Part shown: one piece after another, positions 1 through 8,753 of the stretch
Numbering within the stretch: the first letter of the stretch is position 1
Layout: each line of letters starts with the position of its first letter
Assembly (NCBI GenBank): GCA_024697025.1
Contig: JAILGH010000058.1
Location: 1-32,126, forward strand
Direction of reading: 5' to 3'
Length of the DNA stretch: 32,126 nt
DNA from: Pseudobutyrivibrio sp.
GTDB lineage: Bacteria; Bacillota; Clostridia; Lachnospirales; Lachnospiraceae
Notes under the pieces: generated by a model
What the model was told of the DNA's origin: nothing
The model's input: the letters and a program-made list of their open reading frames with translations, nothing else
Databases searched by the model: none
Translations under genes and position numbers: made by a program

Positions 1-1698
1 AAATATAAAGGCAGAATCTACGGCGCGTTTGTCATGTCCTTTCTTAAGGGTATGTTTATGAAGGTTCCTATTATACTAATGTATTTCATTCTTGAAGCAT
101 ATCTAGAGGGTTCCATCACAAAAGAAATCTGCATTCGAACTGCAATTATTTTGGTAGTGGGCGTAATAGCTCAGGCAGTCGCTCAGTATCTAGCTGATAG
201 AATGCAAAGTGCAGCCGGTTACCAGATTTTTGCTGACATGAGAATGAAACTCGGCGAGCATTTGCGCAAGCTTCCTATGGGTTACTTTACAGAGGGTAAC
301 ATAGGAAAGATTAGCTCTGTATTATCTACAGACATGGTCTTCATAGAAGAAAACTGTATGATGGTCATTGCGGACATGATGAGTTACTTGTTTGCACAGT
401 TTATCATGGTTGTTTTTATGTTCATTTTTGACTGGCGCTTAGGTATTACTTCTGCTATCCTCTCTTCATTTATGATTATGCTTGGACAAGGAATGATGAA
501 AAACGATCTTGTTCATTCAGACGAAAAGCAGGAAGCCTCAGAAGTACAAACTGAAGCGGTTCTCAACTTTACAGAAGGCATTGGTATTATCAAAACTTAT
601 AACCTTCTTGGAGATAAGTCAAAAGAACTTACTGAAAGTTTTGAAGAAAACTGTCGTGTAAATCTTGATTTTGAGGATTCCCACTCACCATGGAAGCGCG
701 GGGTATTTATCCTTTATGGTCTTAGTACCGTAACAATCCTTGGCATTTCTGCAATACTCTATTTCAATGGACTTATGGAGCTTAAGTTCTTCTTCGGAAT
801 GCTTCTTTGTCTCTTTGATTTATTTGTGCCAATCAGAACCTTCTACGATCAAGAATCTAGACTTACGGTGATGAACGCTTGTATGGATAGAATTGAAGCT
901 TTATTTGCTGAAAAAGAATTGGATGATAATGGCTCTGAAAAGCTTACTGACGAATCTGCTGTAGAAATTGAATACGACAATGTTACTTTCGCTTATGATT
1001 CTAAGGATGTTTTAAAGGATGTATCATTCAAAGCTAATAAGGGCGACATGATTGCACTTGTGGGTCCTTCCGGCGGCGGAAAATCTACTATAGCAAGTTT
1101 GCTCACTAGATTCTGGGATGTTAAGTCTGGAAGCATTCTCTTACGTGGAAAAGACATTAGAAATATTCCTCTTGCTACATTGATGGATAATATCAGTATG
1201 GTATTCCAAAGAGTATATCTTTTCCAGGATACCGTTTACAATAACATTGCCCTTGGAAGACCTGACGCTACTAAAGAAGAAATAATTGAAGCTGCAAAGA
1301 AAGCTCGTTGTTATGATTTCATTATGGAGCTTCCTGATGGCTTTGATACTGTTATCGGCGAAGGCGGTGCATCTCTTTCTGGCGGTCAGGCACAGAGACT
1401 TTCTATAGCAAGATGTATCCTCAAGGACTCTCCTATCGTAATCCTTGATGAGGCAACCGCAAGCGTGGATGCGGACAATGAAAGCTACATCCAGTCAGCT
1501 ATATCTGAGCTTTGCAAAGGCAAGACCTTACTTGTTATCGCACATAGACTTAATACTATAATGGGTGCTGACAAGATTATGGTTATAAAGGATGGCATGA
1601 TTGCCGAAACTGGAAACCATTCATCTCTTATGGAAAAACAGGGTATCTACCACAGCATGGTCACTAAGCGTGCCGTTGCTACTGGATGGAAAAATTAA
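1..1698 (+). CDS. ABC transporter, fused permease/ATPase, YbtP/YbtQ-like (5' partial)
   Basis: The gene is open from base 1 with no stop before the first ATG at 34, so its true start lies upstream of the window. The N-terminal half has several hydrophobic membrane segments (type IV ABC exporter fold). The C-terminal half is a full nucleotide-binding domain: Walker A GPSGGGKST near 1063-1089, signature LSGGQ near 1375-1390, Walker B VILDEATA near 1438-1460, and the H-loop in IAHRL. In yersiniabactin and equibactin loci such half-transporters occur as pairs (YbtP/YbtQ, EqbK/EqbL) and move the metallophore or its metal complex. A partner would be expected just upstream, outside the window. It is convergent with the metallophore operon and shares its terminator. 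The transport link is inferred from neighbourhood; the ABC exporter-fold call itself is secure. Confidence 0.88.
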   Translation, partial: KYKGRIYGAFVMSFLKGMFMKVPIILMYFILEAYLEGSITKEICIRTAIILVVGVIAQAVAQYLADRMQSAAGYQIFADMRMKLGEHLRKLPMGYFTEGNIGKISSVLSTDMVFIEENCMMVIADMMSYLFAQFIMVVFMFIFDWRLGITSAILSSFMIMLGQGMMKNDLVHSDEKQEASEVQTEAVLNFTEGIGIIKTYNLLGDKSKELTESFEENCRVNLDFEDSHSPWKRGVFILYGLSTVTILGISAILYFNGLMELKFFFGMLLCLFDLFVPIRTFYDQESRLTVMNACMDRIEALFAEKELDDNGSEKLTDESAVEIEYDNVTFAYDSKDVLKDVSFKANKGDMIALVGPSGGGKSTIASLLTRFWDVKSGSILLRGKDIRNIPLATLMDNISMVFQRVYLFQDTVYNNIALGRPDATKEEIIEAAKKARCYDFIMELPDGFDTVIGEGGASLSGGQAQRLSIARCILKDSPIVILDEATASVDADNESYIQSAISELCKGKTLLVIAHRLNTIMGADKIMVIKDGMIAETGNHSSLMEKQGIYHSMVTKRAVATGWKN

Positions 1699-1724
1699 AC
1701 TAAATCAATTATTTATAAGCATTC

Positions 1725-1758
1725 AAAAAGACAGTCGCAAAACCGCGGCTGTCTTTTT
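1725..1758. terminator. Bidirectional rho-independent terminator between convergent operons
   Basis: A 14-base arm at 1725-1738 (AAAAAGACAGTCGC) pairs with 1745-1758 (GCGGCTGTCTTTTT) with one G-T wobble and a 6-base loop. A-tracts and T-tracts flank both sides, so the hairpin can stop transcription from the ABC transporter gene on the + strand and from the long NRPS operon on the - strand. It sits 27 bases past one stop codon and 17 bases past the other. Confidence 0.9.
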
Positions 1759-1774
1759 CTTTATGCTATATGGC

Positions 1775-3058
1775 TTAAATATACGCAAGAGCCTGATCGA
1801 TATCTTCAATTATATCATTAACATTTTCAATTCCTACGCATATACGAATCAAATCTGGTGTAACTCCTGAAGCAACCAACTCCTCGTCATTGAGCTGTCT
1901 ATGAGTGGACGATGCAGGATGAAGAATTATGGAGTGTGCATCTGCTGCATGAGTACATATCATAGATACATTCAAATGCCTCATAAATTCCTCTGCTCCT
2001 TTTCTTCCACCTTTGACACCAAAGGAAATTACTCCGCATGTGCCATCTGGCATATATTTCTTAACAAGTTTACTGTACTTGTTGTCCTCAAGTCCTGGAT
2101 AGTTTACCCAGCTTATCTTATCGTGGTCCTTCATGAAGTTGGCCACCTTCATAGCGTTGCTACAGTGTCTTTCGATACGAACTGCAAGAGACTCAAGACC
2201 CAAGTTCAAGATGTAAGCATTCATAGGACTCTGCACGGCGCCCAAGTCTCTCATAATCTGAGCTGTCATCTTTGAAATATAGGCACCCTCCTGTCCAAAA
2301 TGCTTGGTATAAACAACACCATGGTATGAAGGGTCAGGTGTTGTAAGGGAAGGGTACTTATCAGCATGCTTTTCCCAATTAAAGTTTCCTGAGTCGATTA
2401 CACATCCTCCGATTGTTGAATCATGACCATCCATATATTTAGAAGTTGAATGTACTACTATATCTGCCCCCCATTCAAATGGTCGGCAATTTAAAGGTGT
2501 AGGGAATGAATTGTCCACAATAAGTGGCACCCCATGCTTGTGGGCCGCTTTTGCAAATTTTTCGATGTCCAATACTACTAATGCTGGGTTAGATACCGAC
2601 TCTCCAAAAACAGCCTTAGTATTTGGACGGAAGGCTGCGTCTAATTCTTCCTCAGAGCAATCAGGGTCTAAGAATGTAAACTCAACTCCCATTCGTCCCA
2701 TGGTCATGTGGAACAGATTGTAAGTTCCACCATAAATCATGCTAGAAACTATGACATGGTCACCGCAACCGCATATGTTAAATATTGAAAAGAAGGTTGC
2801 TGTCTGACCTGAACTTGTTAAAATCGCAGCACTTCCACCCTCAAGGGCACATATCTTTGCTGCAACATTATCGCAAGTTGGATTCTGAATACGTGAATAA
2901 AAATATCCAGATTTCTCCATGTCAAATAGTTTTCCCATCTCTTCACTTGAATCATACTTAAAGGTTGAGCCCTGTATAATTGGAACTATACGAGGCTCCC
3001 CATTCTTTGGCTCATATCCAGCCTGAACACATAAAGTCTCTTTTCTAAGCTTTTTCAT
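1775..3058 (-). CDS. O-acetylhomoserine sulfhydrylase-like PLP enzyme (Cys/Met metabolism family)
   Basis: A 427-residue PLP enzyme of the cystathionine gamma-synthase / O-acetylhomoserine aminocarboxypropyltransferase family, at normal length. Visible motifs are YSRIQNPT (about 54-61), SSGQTA (about 82-87) and the Schiff-base lysine in STSKYMDGH (Lys about 207). The family makes homocysteine (or cysteine) from an acetylated or succinylated amino acid and sulfide, or runs related gamma-replacement or elimination reactions. I chose the start at 3058, not the longer 3100 frame, because AAAGGAG (3065-3071) lies six bases before this ATG. The ATG overlaps the last codons of the VOC gene by 14 bases, so it belongs to the metallophore operon. 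It may supply sulfur amino acid or sulfide for cysteine-derived heterocycles; a purely housekeeping role is possible. Confidence 0.87.
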   Translation of the reverse strand: MKKLRKETLCVQAGYEPKNGEPRIVPIIQGSTFKYDSSEEMGKLFDMEKSGYFYSRIQNPTCDNVAAKICALEGGSAAILTSSGQTATFFSIFNICGCGDHVIVSSMIYGGTYNLFHMTMGRMGVEFTFLDPDCSEEELDAAFRPNTKAVFGESVSNPALVVLDIEKFAKAAHKHGVPLIVDNSFPTPLNCRPFEWGADIVVHSTSKYMDGHDSTIGGCVIDSGNFNWEKHADKYPSLTTPDPSYHGVVYTKHFGQEGAYISKMTAQIMRDLGAVQSPMNAYILNLGLESLAVRIERHCSNAMKVANFMKDHDKISWVNYPGLEDNKYSKLVKKYMPDGTCGVISFGVKGGRKGAEEFMRHLNVSMICTHAADAHSIILHPASSTHRQLNDEELVASGVTPDLIRICVGIENVNDIIEDIDQALAYI

Positions 3059-3806
3059 CTTCTTCTCCTTTAATATCATCCTCATTAACAAAGCCCACAT
3101 TCATTCCAAGTAATCCCTGCAATGGTGGTGGAGTAAAGTCATCTTTTTTAGTAAGGAATATAACTTTGCTAATAGCAGTTTTGCTGCCCCTTATTAGCTT
3201 AACCTTCTTATCACCGCCTACTAACCTTTCCATGGCCGGATAATCTCTATCAGAACAGGTAACTTCCATTCTATAAATACTATCTATTCCATTCTTATGC
3301 TCAATATGCTCAGGTATCTGAGGTATTGAATATGCAGTAACTAAAAATGGTAACTCCACTGGATTCAAAGGGCAAAAGCCAAATCCTACTTTTTCATCTC
3401 TCACATTTCGTCTAGATGAAATCATATTTTCTGAAAGCTCAAACCCTTCCTTTAACAACTGCTCTCTTACATTTCCCATGTTTTCAATAGCAGCTATTTT
3501 TCTATCACAAGGTTCAAATGCAAAGTCAGAAAATCCCTCTTTAGCATCACTCCAAAATCTAAAACGGTCACCCATAGGTTTTCCAAACTTTTTATCCATA
3601 AAAACATGAGCTATATTTGCAGGTCCCTTCATCATAAAAACTTCGATAAAAGCATGGTCATTAAAGAAAATAAAAGCGTTAGGTGATATTAATCCTTTAT
3701 GACCAAATTCAACAGTAAACCCCGCTTCTCTTAATTTTTTAACGGCAGACCTTGTACCATTTACCTTTAAATGTATATGACTAAGCCTATAATCAATATT
3801 ATTCAT
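3045..3806 (-). CDS. VOC/glyoxalase-like domain protein of unknown role
   Basis: A 253-residue cytosolic protein with repeated beta-alpha-beta-beta-beta character of the vicinal oxygen chelate (glyoxalase) superfamily. The N-terminal module begins with HIHLKV (His10/His12), followed by FFNDHAFIEVF (His51, Glu55), which are plausible metal ligands. A second module occupies about 110-250. VOC proteins range from isomerases and dioxygenases to resistance proteins that sequester small molecules, so sequence alone does not fix the reaction. It lies 13 bases after the FAAL-ACP gene and overlaps the sulfhydrylase gene, so it is co-transcribed with the metallophore genes. Tailoring of the product or its binding for self-protection are both reasonable guesses; neither is shown. 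Confidence 0.7.
   Translation of the reverse strand: MNNIDYRLSHIHLKVNGTRSAVKKLREAGFTVEFGHKGLISPNAFIFFNDHAFIEVFMMKGPANIAHVFMDKKFGKPMGDRFRFWSDAKEGFSDFAFEPCDRKIAAIENMGNVREQLLKEGFELSENMISSRRNVRDEKVGFGFCPLNPVELPFLVTAYSIPQIPEHIEHKNGIDSIYRMEVTCSDRDYPAMERLVGGDKKVKLIRGSKTAISKVIFLTKKDDFTPPPLQGLLGMNVGFVNEDDIKGEEDEKA
3065..3071 (-). promoter_or_regulatory. Ribosome binding site fixing the sulfhydrylase start
   Basis: AAAGGAG on the minus strand lies six bases before ATG at 3058-3056, inside the 3' end of the VOC gene. It supports the 427-residue product over the longer in-frame possibility from 3100 and indicates translational coupling. Confidence 0.75.
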
Positions 3807-3819
3807 GGTTCACACTTCC

Positions 3820-5916
3820 CTATCCTAATTCTTGTTCAAGTAACATTGCCAACTCATCTTCATTTAATGCATCTAAATCATCAGTCTTAATACTTTCACT
3901 AAAGCAGGTGTCAAAAATATGCGTAGCAAGTTTATCTACTGTATTTTGATTAAATACATCTACAACAGAAAGCTTCACTCCAGGAACTGTATTTAGTTGA
4001 GCGACAATATTCACATTCATCTGGGAGTTCATTCCCATCTTCATAAAGGTCATGTCTAAGTCAACTTCGGCTGTTGCAATACCAAGAGAATCTGCCAATA
4101 AATCAACAATGATATTCTTAATATCTTCAACTGTCTCAACTTCAATCTGACTTAAATCCGCATCCTTCATCTGCTCTTCATAAAGTACTCCGCAAAGAGC
4201 ATCCTTTATAAATAATTCCTTGGCGGTCCTTCTTTGTATCTTTCCGCTATCGGTACGAGGAATTGAATTCTCTTCTACCAAGATAATCTTGTGTGGTTGC
4301 AACTGATATGACTTAAAAATGTTGTTTCGCACATCCTTTGCAGCATCTTTCAATGTGTCCAGAGAAAGGGTCTTTCCCTTTATTTCCTGAATTATAATTA
4401 TGCTATCCTCATCCTCAAAGGTAGCCGAAAAAGCACAAGCAGCATAATTAAATGACTTATTACTCTTAACAGAAACAGTTTCCAAATCTGTTGGATAGTA
4501 GTTAACTCCGTGGATAACAATACTCTCCTTGTATCTGCCTGTTATATAAAGTTCACCATCATCACCTATAAAACCTGCATCTCCAGTATGCAAAATAACT
4601 TGTCCATCTTTGCCCTTAACAAAGGTCTTTGCCGTTTCTTTAGGTCGCTTCCAATAACCGGCAGCTACAGATGGACCACTTATACATATTTCTCCAATGG
4701 ACATTTTAGGAAGTTGCTCACCATCAGAAGAAAGAACCATAAGCTGGTTGTCATCTATTGGCTTTCCATTTCCCACTAGATAAGTTCCTATTTCATCGTT
4801 TTCAATGACCTTAACATTACCTGTAAACTGTCCCCTTTCGAGCACTACAATTTTATTTTCAGAAAGAGCTTTTTTATCAACTCTAAGCCAACCACCAGGT
4901 ATATCGCTTGTGTTCATTGAAAGCATCAAGGTAGCCTCCGCAAGACCATATCCCGCACGAACAGCCTCCTTTTTCATTCCAAACTTGTGGCACACTTCCA
5001 TCAACTCTACTTGAGTGTTAAATCGTACAGATTCAGAACCACTTACAATTCGCTCAATGCTGGCTAAAGAAATATTATCCGGATTTCCATTTTCATATTT
5101 CTCTTTTAATAATTTACAAAGTAATTCATAGCCAAAATTAGGGGCAACTACGTGTGTGGCCTCGTAATCATTCATGGCATATATCCATTTCTCTGGATTG
5201 CTTTTAAACAATTCTGGCTTCATGAATACATTTCGCCCACCGGTATATACTGCTGTGTATAGGCCAAAAATCAATCCCATATCATGGTGATAAGGCAACC
5301 ATCCTACAATCGAAGAGTCGCTAGTCAAATAAAATCTATCTGCTATCTGCTTAAGATTATCAAGCAATGAGCTCTGATTAATCATTACACCCTTTGGCTC
5401 TCCAGTTGAGCCAGATGTATATTGAAGAATGGCTAAGCAATCCTCAAACTCACAACAGTATGGCTTAGCATTTTCAGTCATTGCATAATGAAATACTGGT
5501 ATTCCACCAAAATACTTAGCTGAACTGTCTTCCATCATAGAAGCTGCGCTGTCATTTGTAAGAATTCCAGATGCTCCACAACTTTCATAAACATTTACAT
5601 AACGTTCCATATCTGTGTTCTCATCAAAAATATCTAATGGTACCGCTACAGCTCCTGCCATCAAGCAACCATACAGCCCGTACAAAAGCTCCATATCCTG
5701 CTTGTACATAATCAGGCATCTATCGCCCTTTTTAATTCCAGATTCCTTCAAAACACCTGCCACCTTAGCACTGTTATCATATAAAGTTTTAAAATCACAG
5801 TACTTAGCATCTCCTTCTTCAGGTACATAAATATAAGCGGTTTTATCTGGTGTATTTTTCCCTCGAAGGTATAGAATCTGAATTAAATTTTTAATTTCAC
5901 AATCATACAGAATCAT
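3820..5916 (-). CDS. Fatty-acyl-AMP ligase (FAAL)-acyl carrier protein didomain starter protein
   Basis: Residues 1-570 form an adenylate-forming ligase of FAAL type: P-loop YTSGSTGEPKG (about 165-176), the FAAL-typical GWLPYHHDMGLIFG (205-218), GYGLAEATL (322-330), HTGD (442-445), and the A10 lysine in RTDSGK (about 559). Residues 590-670 are an ACP with the phosphopantetheine serine in MGMNSQ (Ser631). The acidic C-terminal tail may be a docking element. FAALs activate fatty or other carboxylic acids as adenylates and load them directly on an ACP, here apparently in cis. No salicylate or dihydroxybenzoate genes are present, so this is the best candidate for loading the starter unit. The substrate cannot be read from the sequence. 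An AAAGGAG site precedes the ATG. Confidence 0.88.
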   Translation of the reverse strand: MILYDCEIKNLIQILYLRGKNTPDKTAYIYVPEEGDAKYCDFKTLYDNSAKVAGVLKESGIKKGDRCLIMYKQDMELLYGLYGCLMAGAVAVPLDIFDENTDMERYVNVYESCGASGILTNDSAASMMEDSSAKYFGGIPVFHYAMTENAKPYCCEFEDCLAILQYTSGSTGEPKGVMINQSSLLDNLKQIADRFYLTSDSSIVGWLPYHHDMGLIFGLYTAVYTGGRNVFMKPELFKSNPEKWIYAMNDYEATHVVAPNFGYELLCKLLKEKYENGNPDNISLASIERIVSGSESVRFNTQVELMEVCHKFGMKKEAVRAGYGLAEATLMLSMNTSDIPGGWLRVDKKALSENKIVVLERGQFTGNVKVIENDEIGTYLVGNGKPIDDNQLMVLSSDGEQLPKMSIGEICISGPSVAAGYWKRPKETAKTFVKGKDGQVILHTGDAGFIGDDGELYITGRYKESIVIHGVNYYPTDLETVSVKSNKSFNYAACAFSATFEDEDSIIIIQEIKGKTLSLDTLKDAAKDVRNNIFKSYQLQPHKIILVEENSIPRTDSGKIQRRTAKELFIKDALCGVLYEEQMKDADLSQIEVETVEDIKNIIVDLLADSLGIATAEVDLDMTFMKMGMNSQMNVNIVAQLNTVPGVKLSVVDVFNQNTVDKLATHIFDTCFSESIKTDDLDALNEDELAMLLEQELG

Positions 5917-5931
5917 AACTATTCTCCTTTG

Positions 5932-8751
5932 CTAAATTTCTCCAAACTCCATATCCTCATCATCTGAGCATGCTAATTTCTCATCTATAAGTGCAGCTAT
6001 GGAACCAAGCGTTGGTGTGCCATACATTTCCTTCAATGTAAATTCAACATTAAACTCCTGACGCACCTTTGTAAGTAAATGCGTAGCAAGAAGGCTATCA
6101 CCACCTGCTCTAAAGAAGCTCTGCTCTACTCCGACCTCATCCACATGGAGAATTTCCTGCCACATGACTGCCAACTTCTTTTCAGTGTCAGTAGAAGGTG
6201 GAGTAAGTTCAGAAAGCTCATCCGTATTTACCATATCGACTAATGCTTTATGATCTGGCTTTCCATTCTTAGTAAGAGGAATTCTGCTGGCAAAAACTAT
6301 TTTTTCCGGAACCATATATTCTGGAAGTCTTTGCCCCAAGTAATACTTAATGGCATTTGCGGTAAGGCTTTCATCTGAACTAATCTTTTCAGCTTCTAAA
6401 ATAATGAACACTGATTCCTCATAATGGTGCCAACTAATATTGCAAAATCCCTGTCGTAAATAATATCCTGCAGCAAGTTCCACCGGCATAACTGGATTAT
6501 TCGCCTCAGGTCGATTATCCTTTGTAAAATTGATAAATCCCTTTTCCAACTGAGCGGCAGAAAGGAATGATAATGGTGGTAATTCATTAAGGTCAACTAT
6601 ATATGCCTTACCATGATTCTTTAGTAATTCTCTTACAATAAATACCCCCTGTTCATAGTCGGGATAAGTATGCATATCATTTATGTCCACTACAACATCA
6701 AAAGCATTTCTTAAATCATCCGGAACAATATCCCTAATAATGTAATAACTATGGTTATCACCAAGTCTTTGCTTTGCTTGAGAAGTAAAGAAAGCAGTTT
6801 GATCAATAAATGTATAATCGATATCAGAATCCTCAGTGAGTTCAACTAATCTTTCAACTACTAGTCCAGTTCTGGCTCCAAGAACAGCAACGTGCAGATT
6901 CATTTCATCTTCTTCATAAAGGTCATTAATACGCTCTGCTATTTCTTTGACACCAGCGATTATTCCATTTTCTTGGGTAGAAATTGTTTCAGGAGACAGC
7001 CAATCATCTTCCATCATATCTGCAGCTGTTTTTTCGCCCTTCATAACATCTGATAATAGTTTGATACTATCCTTTATCTCCTCTAAAACTGGCTCCGCTT
7101 TTTTGTTAGTCAAATTGATTTGTCCACCAGAAATAGTGATATATCCATATTTTTCAAGGACAGATAACCAATAATCATAAACACTTCTATTTGCAGCATC
7201 AAAACCTAATTTGTTAAACAAATCCTCTACGCTCGCTGGTAAATCTTGTGAATCATTAAGACCAAGTATCCCCATCAATGCGGCTGTTGCCATAACTGCC
7301 TGCTTCCCACAAAGCTCAGATGTATCTGTCTTTTCACCAATTTGTCTTGGGGTTTCATCACACTGGTCGGTTTGCTCAGTCACAACTGAAGCTAACATTT
7401 GCTTTTCATTTTTTTGAATCATAACAGTTCCAGCACCGCTAATTCTTTCGTGAGCTATTAGAGTCTTGGTAATTTCGTCTAGCTCAACGCGATAACCGCC
7501 AAATTTTACCTGATTATCAAGGCGGCCTAGAAACTCAATATTGCCGTCCTCCAAATATCTTCCCTTGTCACCTGTTTTATACCAACGACAGCCTTGGTCT
7601 TCAATAAATCGCTCAGCTGTAAGCTCAGGAGAATTAACATATCCTTTGGCAAGGCCTACGCCACCAATCTGTAATTCACCTTCTTCATCAGCTCCTTCAA
7701 TTACTCCATTTTCAGAAACAATTCTGTACTTTTGATTGGTCAAAGCTTTTCCATAAGGCACTGATTTGAAGCTGCTATCAATTTCCTGACCAACCTCATA
7801 GCAGTTAGACCAGATAGATGCCTCTGTGGCACCGCCCAATGCTATGATTCTGGCAGTTTTATTCTTCTCACGAATTCGTGTAATTAATGATGGGTAAACC
7901 CAATCTCCAGAAAGGAGAATCAGTCTTAAATTAGCTACAACCTCGTTGTTGTAATCCGCTGACAAAAGCATATCGAATAACATTGGCACAGAGTTCCAAA
8001 CAGTAGGCTGCTCTTTTTTCATAAGCTCTTTCCACTGTTCAGCTTCCTTTTTCATATTCTTGTCGCAGATAACAATCTTGCCACCAACTGAAAGAATTCC
8101 AAAAATATCATAAACAGAAAGATCAAAATCAATTTCTGAAACTGCAAATGCACAATCCGCCTCAGAAACATCAAATCTTTCATTAATGTCTTTAATAGTA
8201 TTACTTGCAGCAAAATGCTGTATCTCAACTCCCTTAGGCTGGCCAGTAGTTCCTGAAGTGAAAATAATATAGGCATCGTTCTCTGGATTTACTTCTATAG
8301 GCTTAGCCTTTGCCGCCTCTAATACTGCTTCAGGAGTAAGAACCTTTAATCCCATTTCCTCAAAAAATGCCTTGCTTTCAGAATCTGTGATGACTGTTGT
8401 AACCTCGGCCTTTTCGCAAATATATTTTCTACGCTCCGCAGGCACAGTTGCACTTATTGGTAGATAAGCACAGCCTGCCCCTAAGATACCCATTATTGCA
8501 CTAATAAATTCCGCTCCTTTATCAAGAGCTGCTGCAACAATTCCATTTGCATTTATTTCTGTTAAAGCACCGCAATAATGCATTGCCTTTTCGGCTATAT
8601 CGCCATATGTAAAAGAGTTCACGCCACCATTTTCTTCTCTCTGAGCTACAGCAATGCGTTCAGGATGCTGTGATGCCATATTAAAAAATCCTTCATGAAT
8701 TAAACTTGGAGAAATAGTTACTCCCTGGTTTTCTATTACTTTGTTAGACAT
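5932..8751 (-). CDS. NRPS A-(embedded methyltransferase-like)-PCP protein, cysteine-type, no condensation domain
   Basis: A 939-residue NRPS protein that starts directly with an adenylation domain. Motifs are TSGTTGQPKG (165-174), FDLSVYDIFG (209-218), VWNSVP (251-256), GGATEASIWS (306-315), YKTGD (391-395) and the A10 lysine in NGKPDH (Lys831). The DLY..N..IW positions resemble those of cysteine-activating domains of pyochelin and yersiniabactin synthetases. A roughly 340-residue insertion (445-790) sits between A8 and A10, as do the MT/epimerase domains of PchE and PchF. Its glycine-rich loop is degenerate (VLGARTGL). A PCP with GGDSLL (Ser886) follows. There is no C or Cy domain, so it must work with a Cy on another protein, most simply the orphan C-terminal Cy of the PKS/NRPS. 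GGAGG lies upstream and only two bases separate it from the PP-loop gene. Confidence 0.88.
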   Translation of the reverse strand: MSNKVIENQGVTISPSLIHEGFFNMASQHPERIAVAQREENGGVNSFTYGDIAEKAMHYCGALTEINANGIVAAALDKGAEFISAIMGILGAGCAYLPISATVPAERRKYICEKAEVTTVITDSESKAFFEEMGLKVLTPEAVLEAAKAKPIEVNPENDAYIIFTSGTTGQPKGVEIQHFAASNTIKDINERFDVSEADCAFAVSEIDFDLSVYDIFGILSVGGKIVICDKNMKKEAEQWKELMKKEQPTVWNSVPMLFDMLLSADYNNEVVANLRLILLSGDWVYPSLITRIREKNKTARIIALGGATEASIWSNCYEVGQEIDSSFKSVPYGKALTNQKYRIVSENGVIEGADEEGELQIGGVGLAKGYVNSPELTAERFIEDQGCRWYKTGDKGRYLEDGNIEFLGRLDNQVKFGGYRVELDEITKTLIAHERISGAGTVMIQKNEKQMLASVVTEQTDQCDETPRQIGEKTDTSELCGKQAVMATAALMGILGLNDSQDLPASVEDLFNKLGFDAANRSVYDYWLSVLEKYGYITISGGQINLTNKKAEPVLEEIKDSIKLLSDVMKGEKTAADMMEDDWLSPETISTQENGIIAGVKEIAERINDLYEEDEMNLHVAVLGARTGLVVERLVELTEDSDIDYTFIDQTAFFTSQAKQRLGDNHSYYIIRDIVPDDLRNAFDVVVDINDMHTYPDYEQGVFIVRELLKNHGKAYIVDLNELPPLSFLSAAQLEKGFINFTKDNRPEANNPVMPVELAAGYYLRQGFCNISWHHYEESVFIILEAEKISSDESLTANAIKYYLGQRLPEYMVPEKIVFASRIPLTKNGKPDHKALVDMVNTDELSELTPPSTDTEKKLAVMWQEILHVDEVGVEQSFFRAGGDSLLATHLLTKVRQEFNVEFTLKEMYGTPTLGSIAALIDEKLACSDDEDMEFGEI

Positions 8752-8753
8752 TA

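Noticed and set aside
1775-3100. Start of the sulfhydrylase at 3100.
   Set aside because: The extra 14 residues are basic and not family-like, and they overlap the VOC frame. The AAAGGAG site points to the ATG at 3058.
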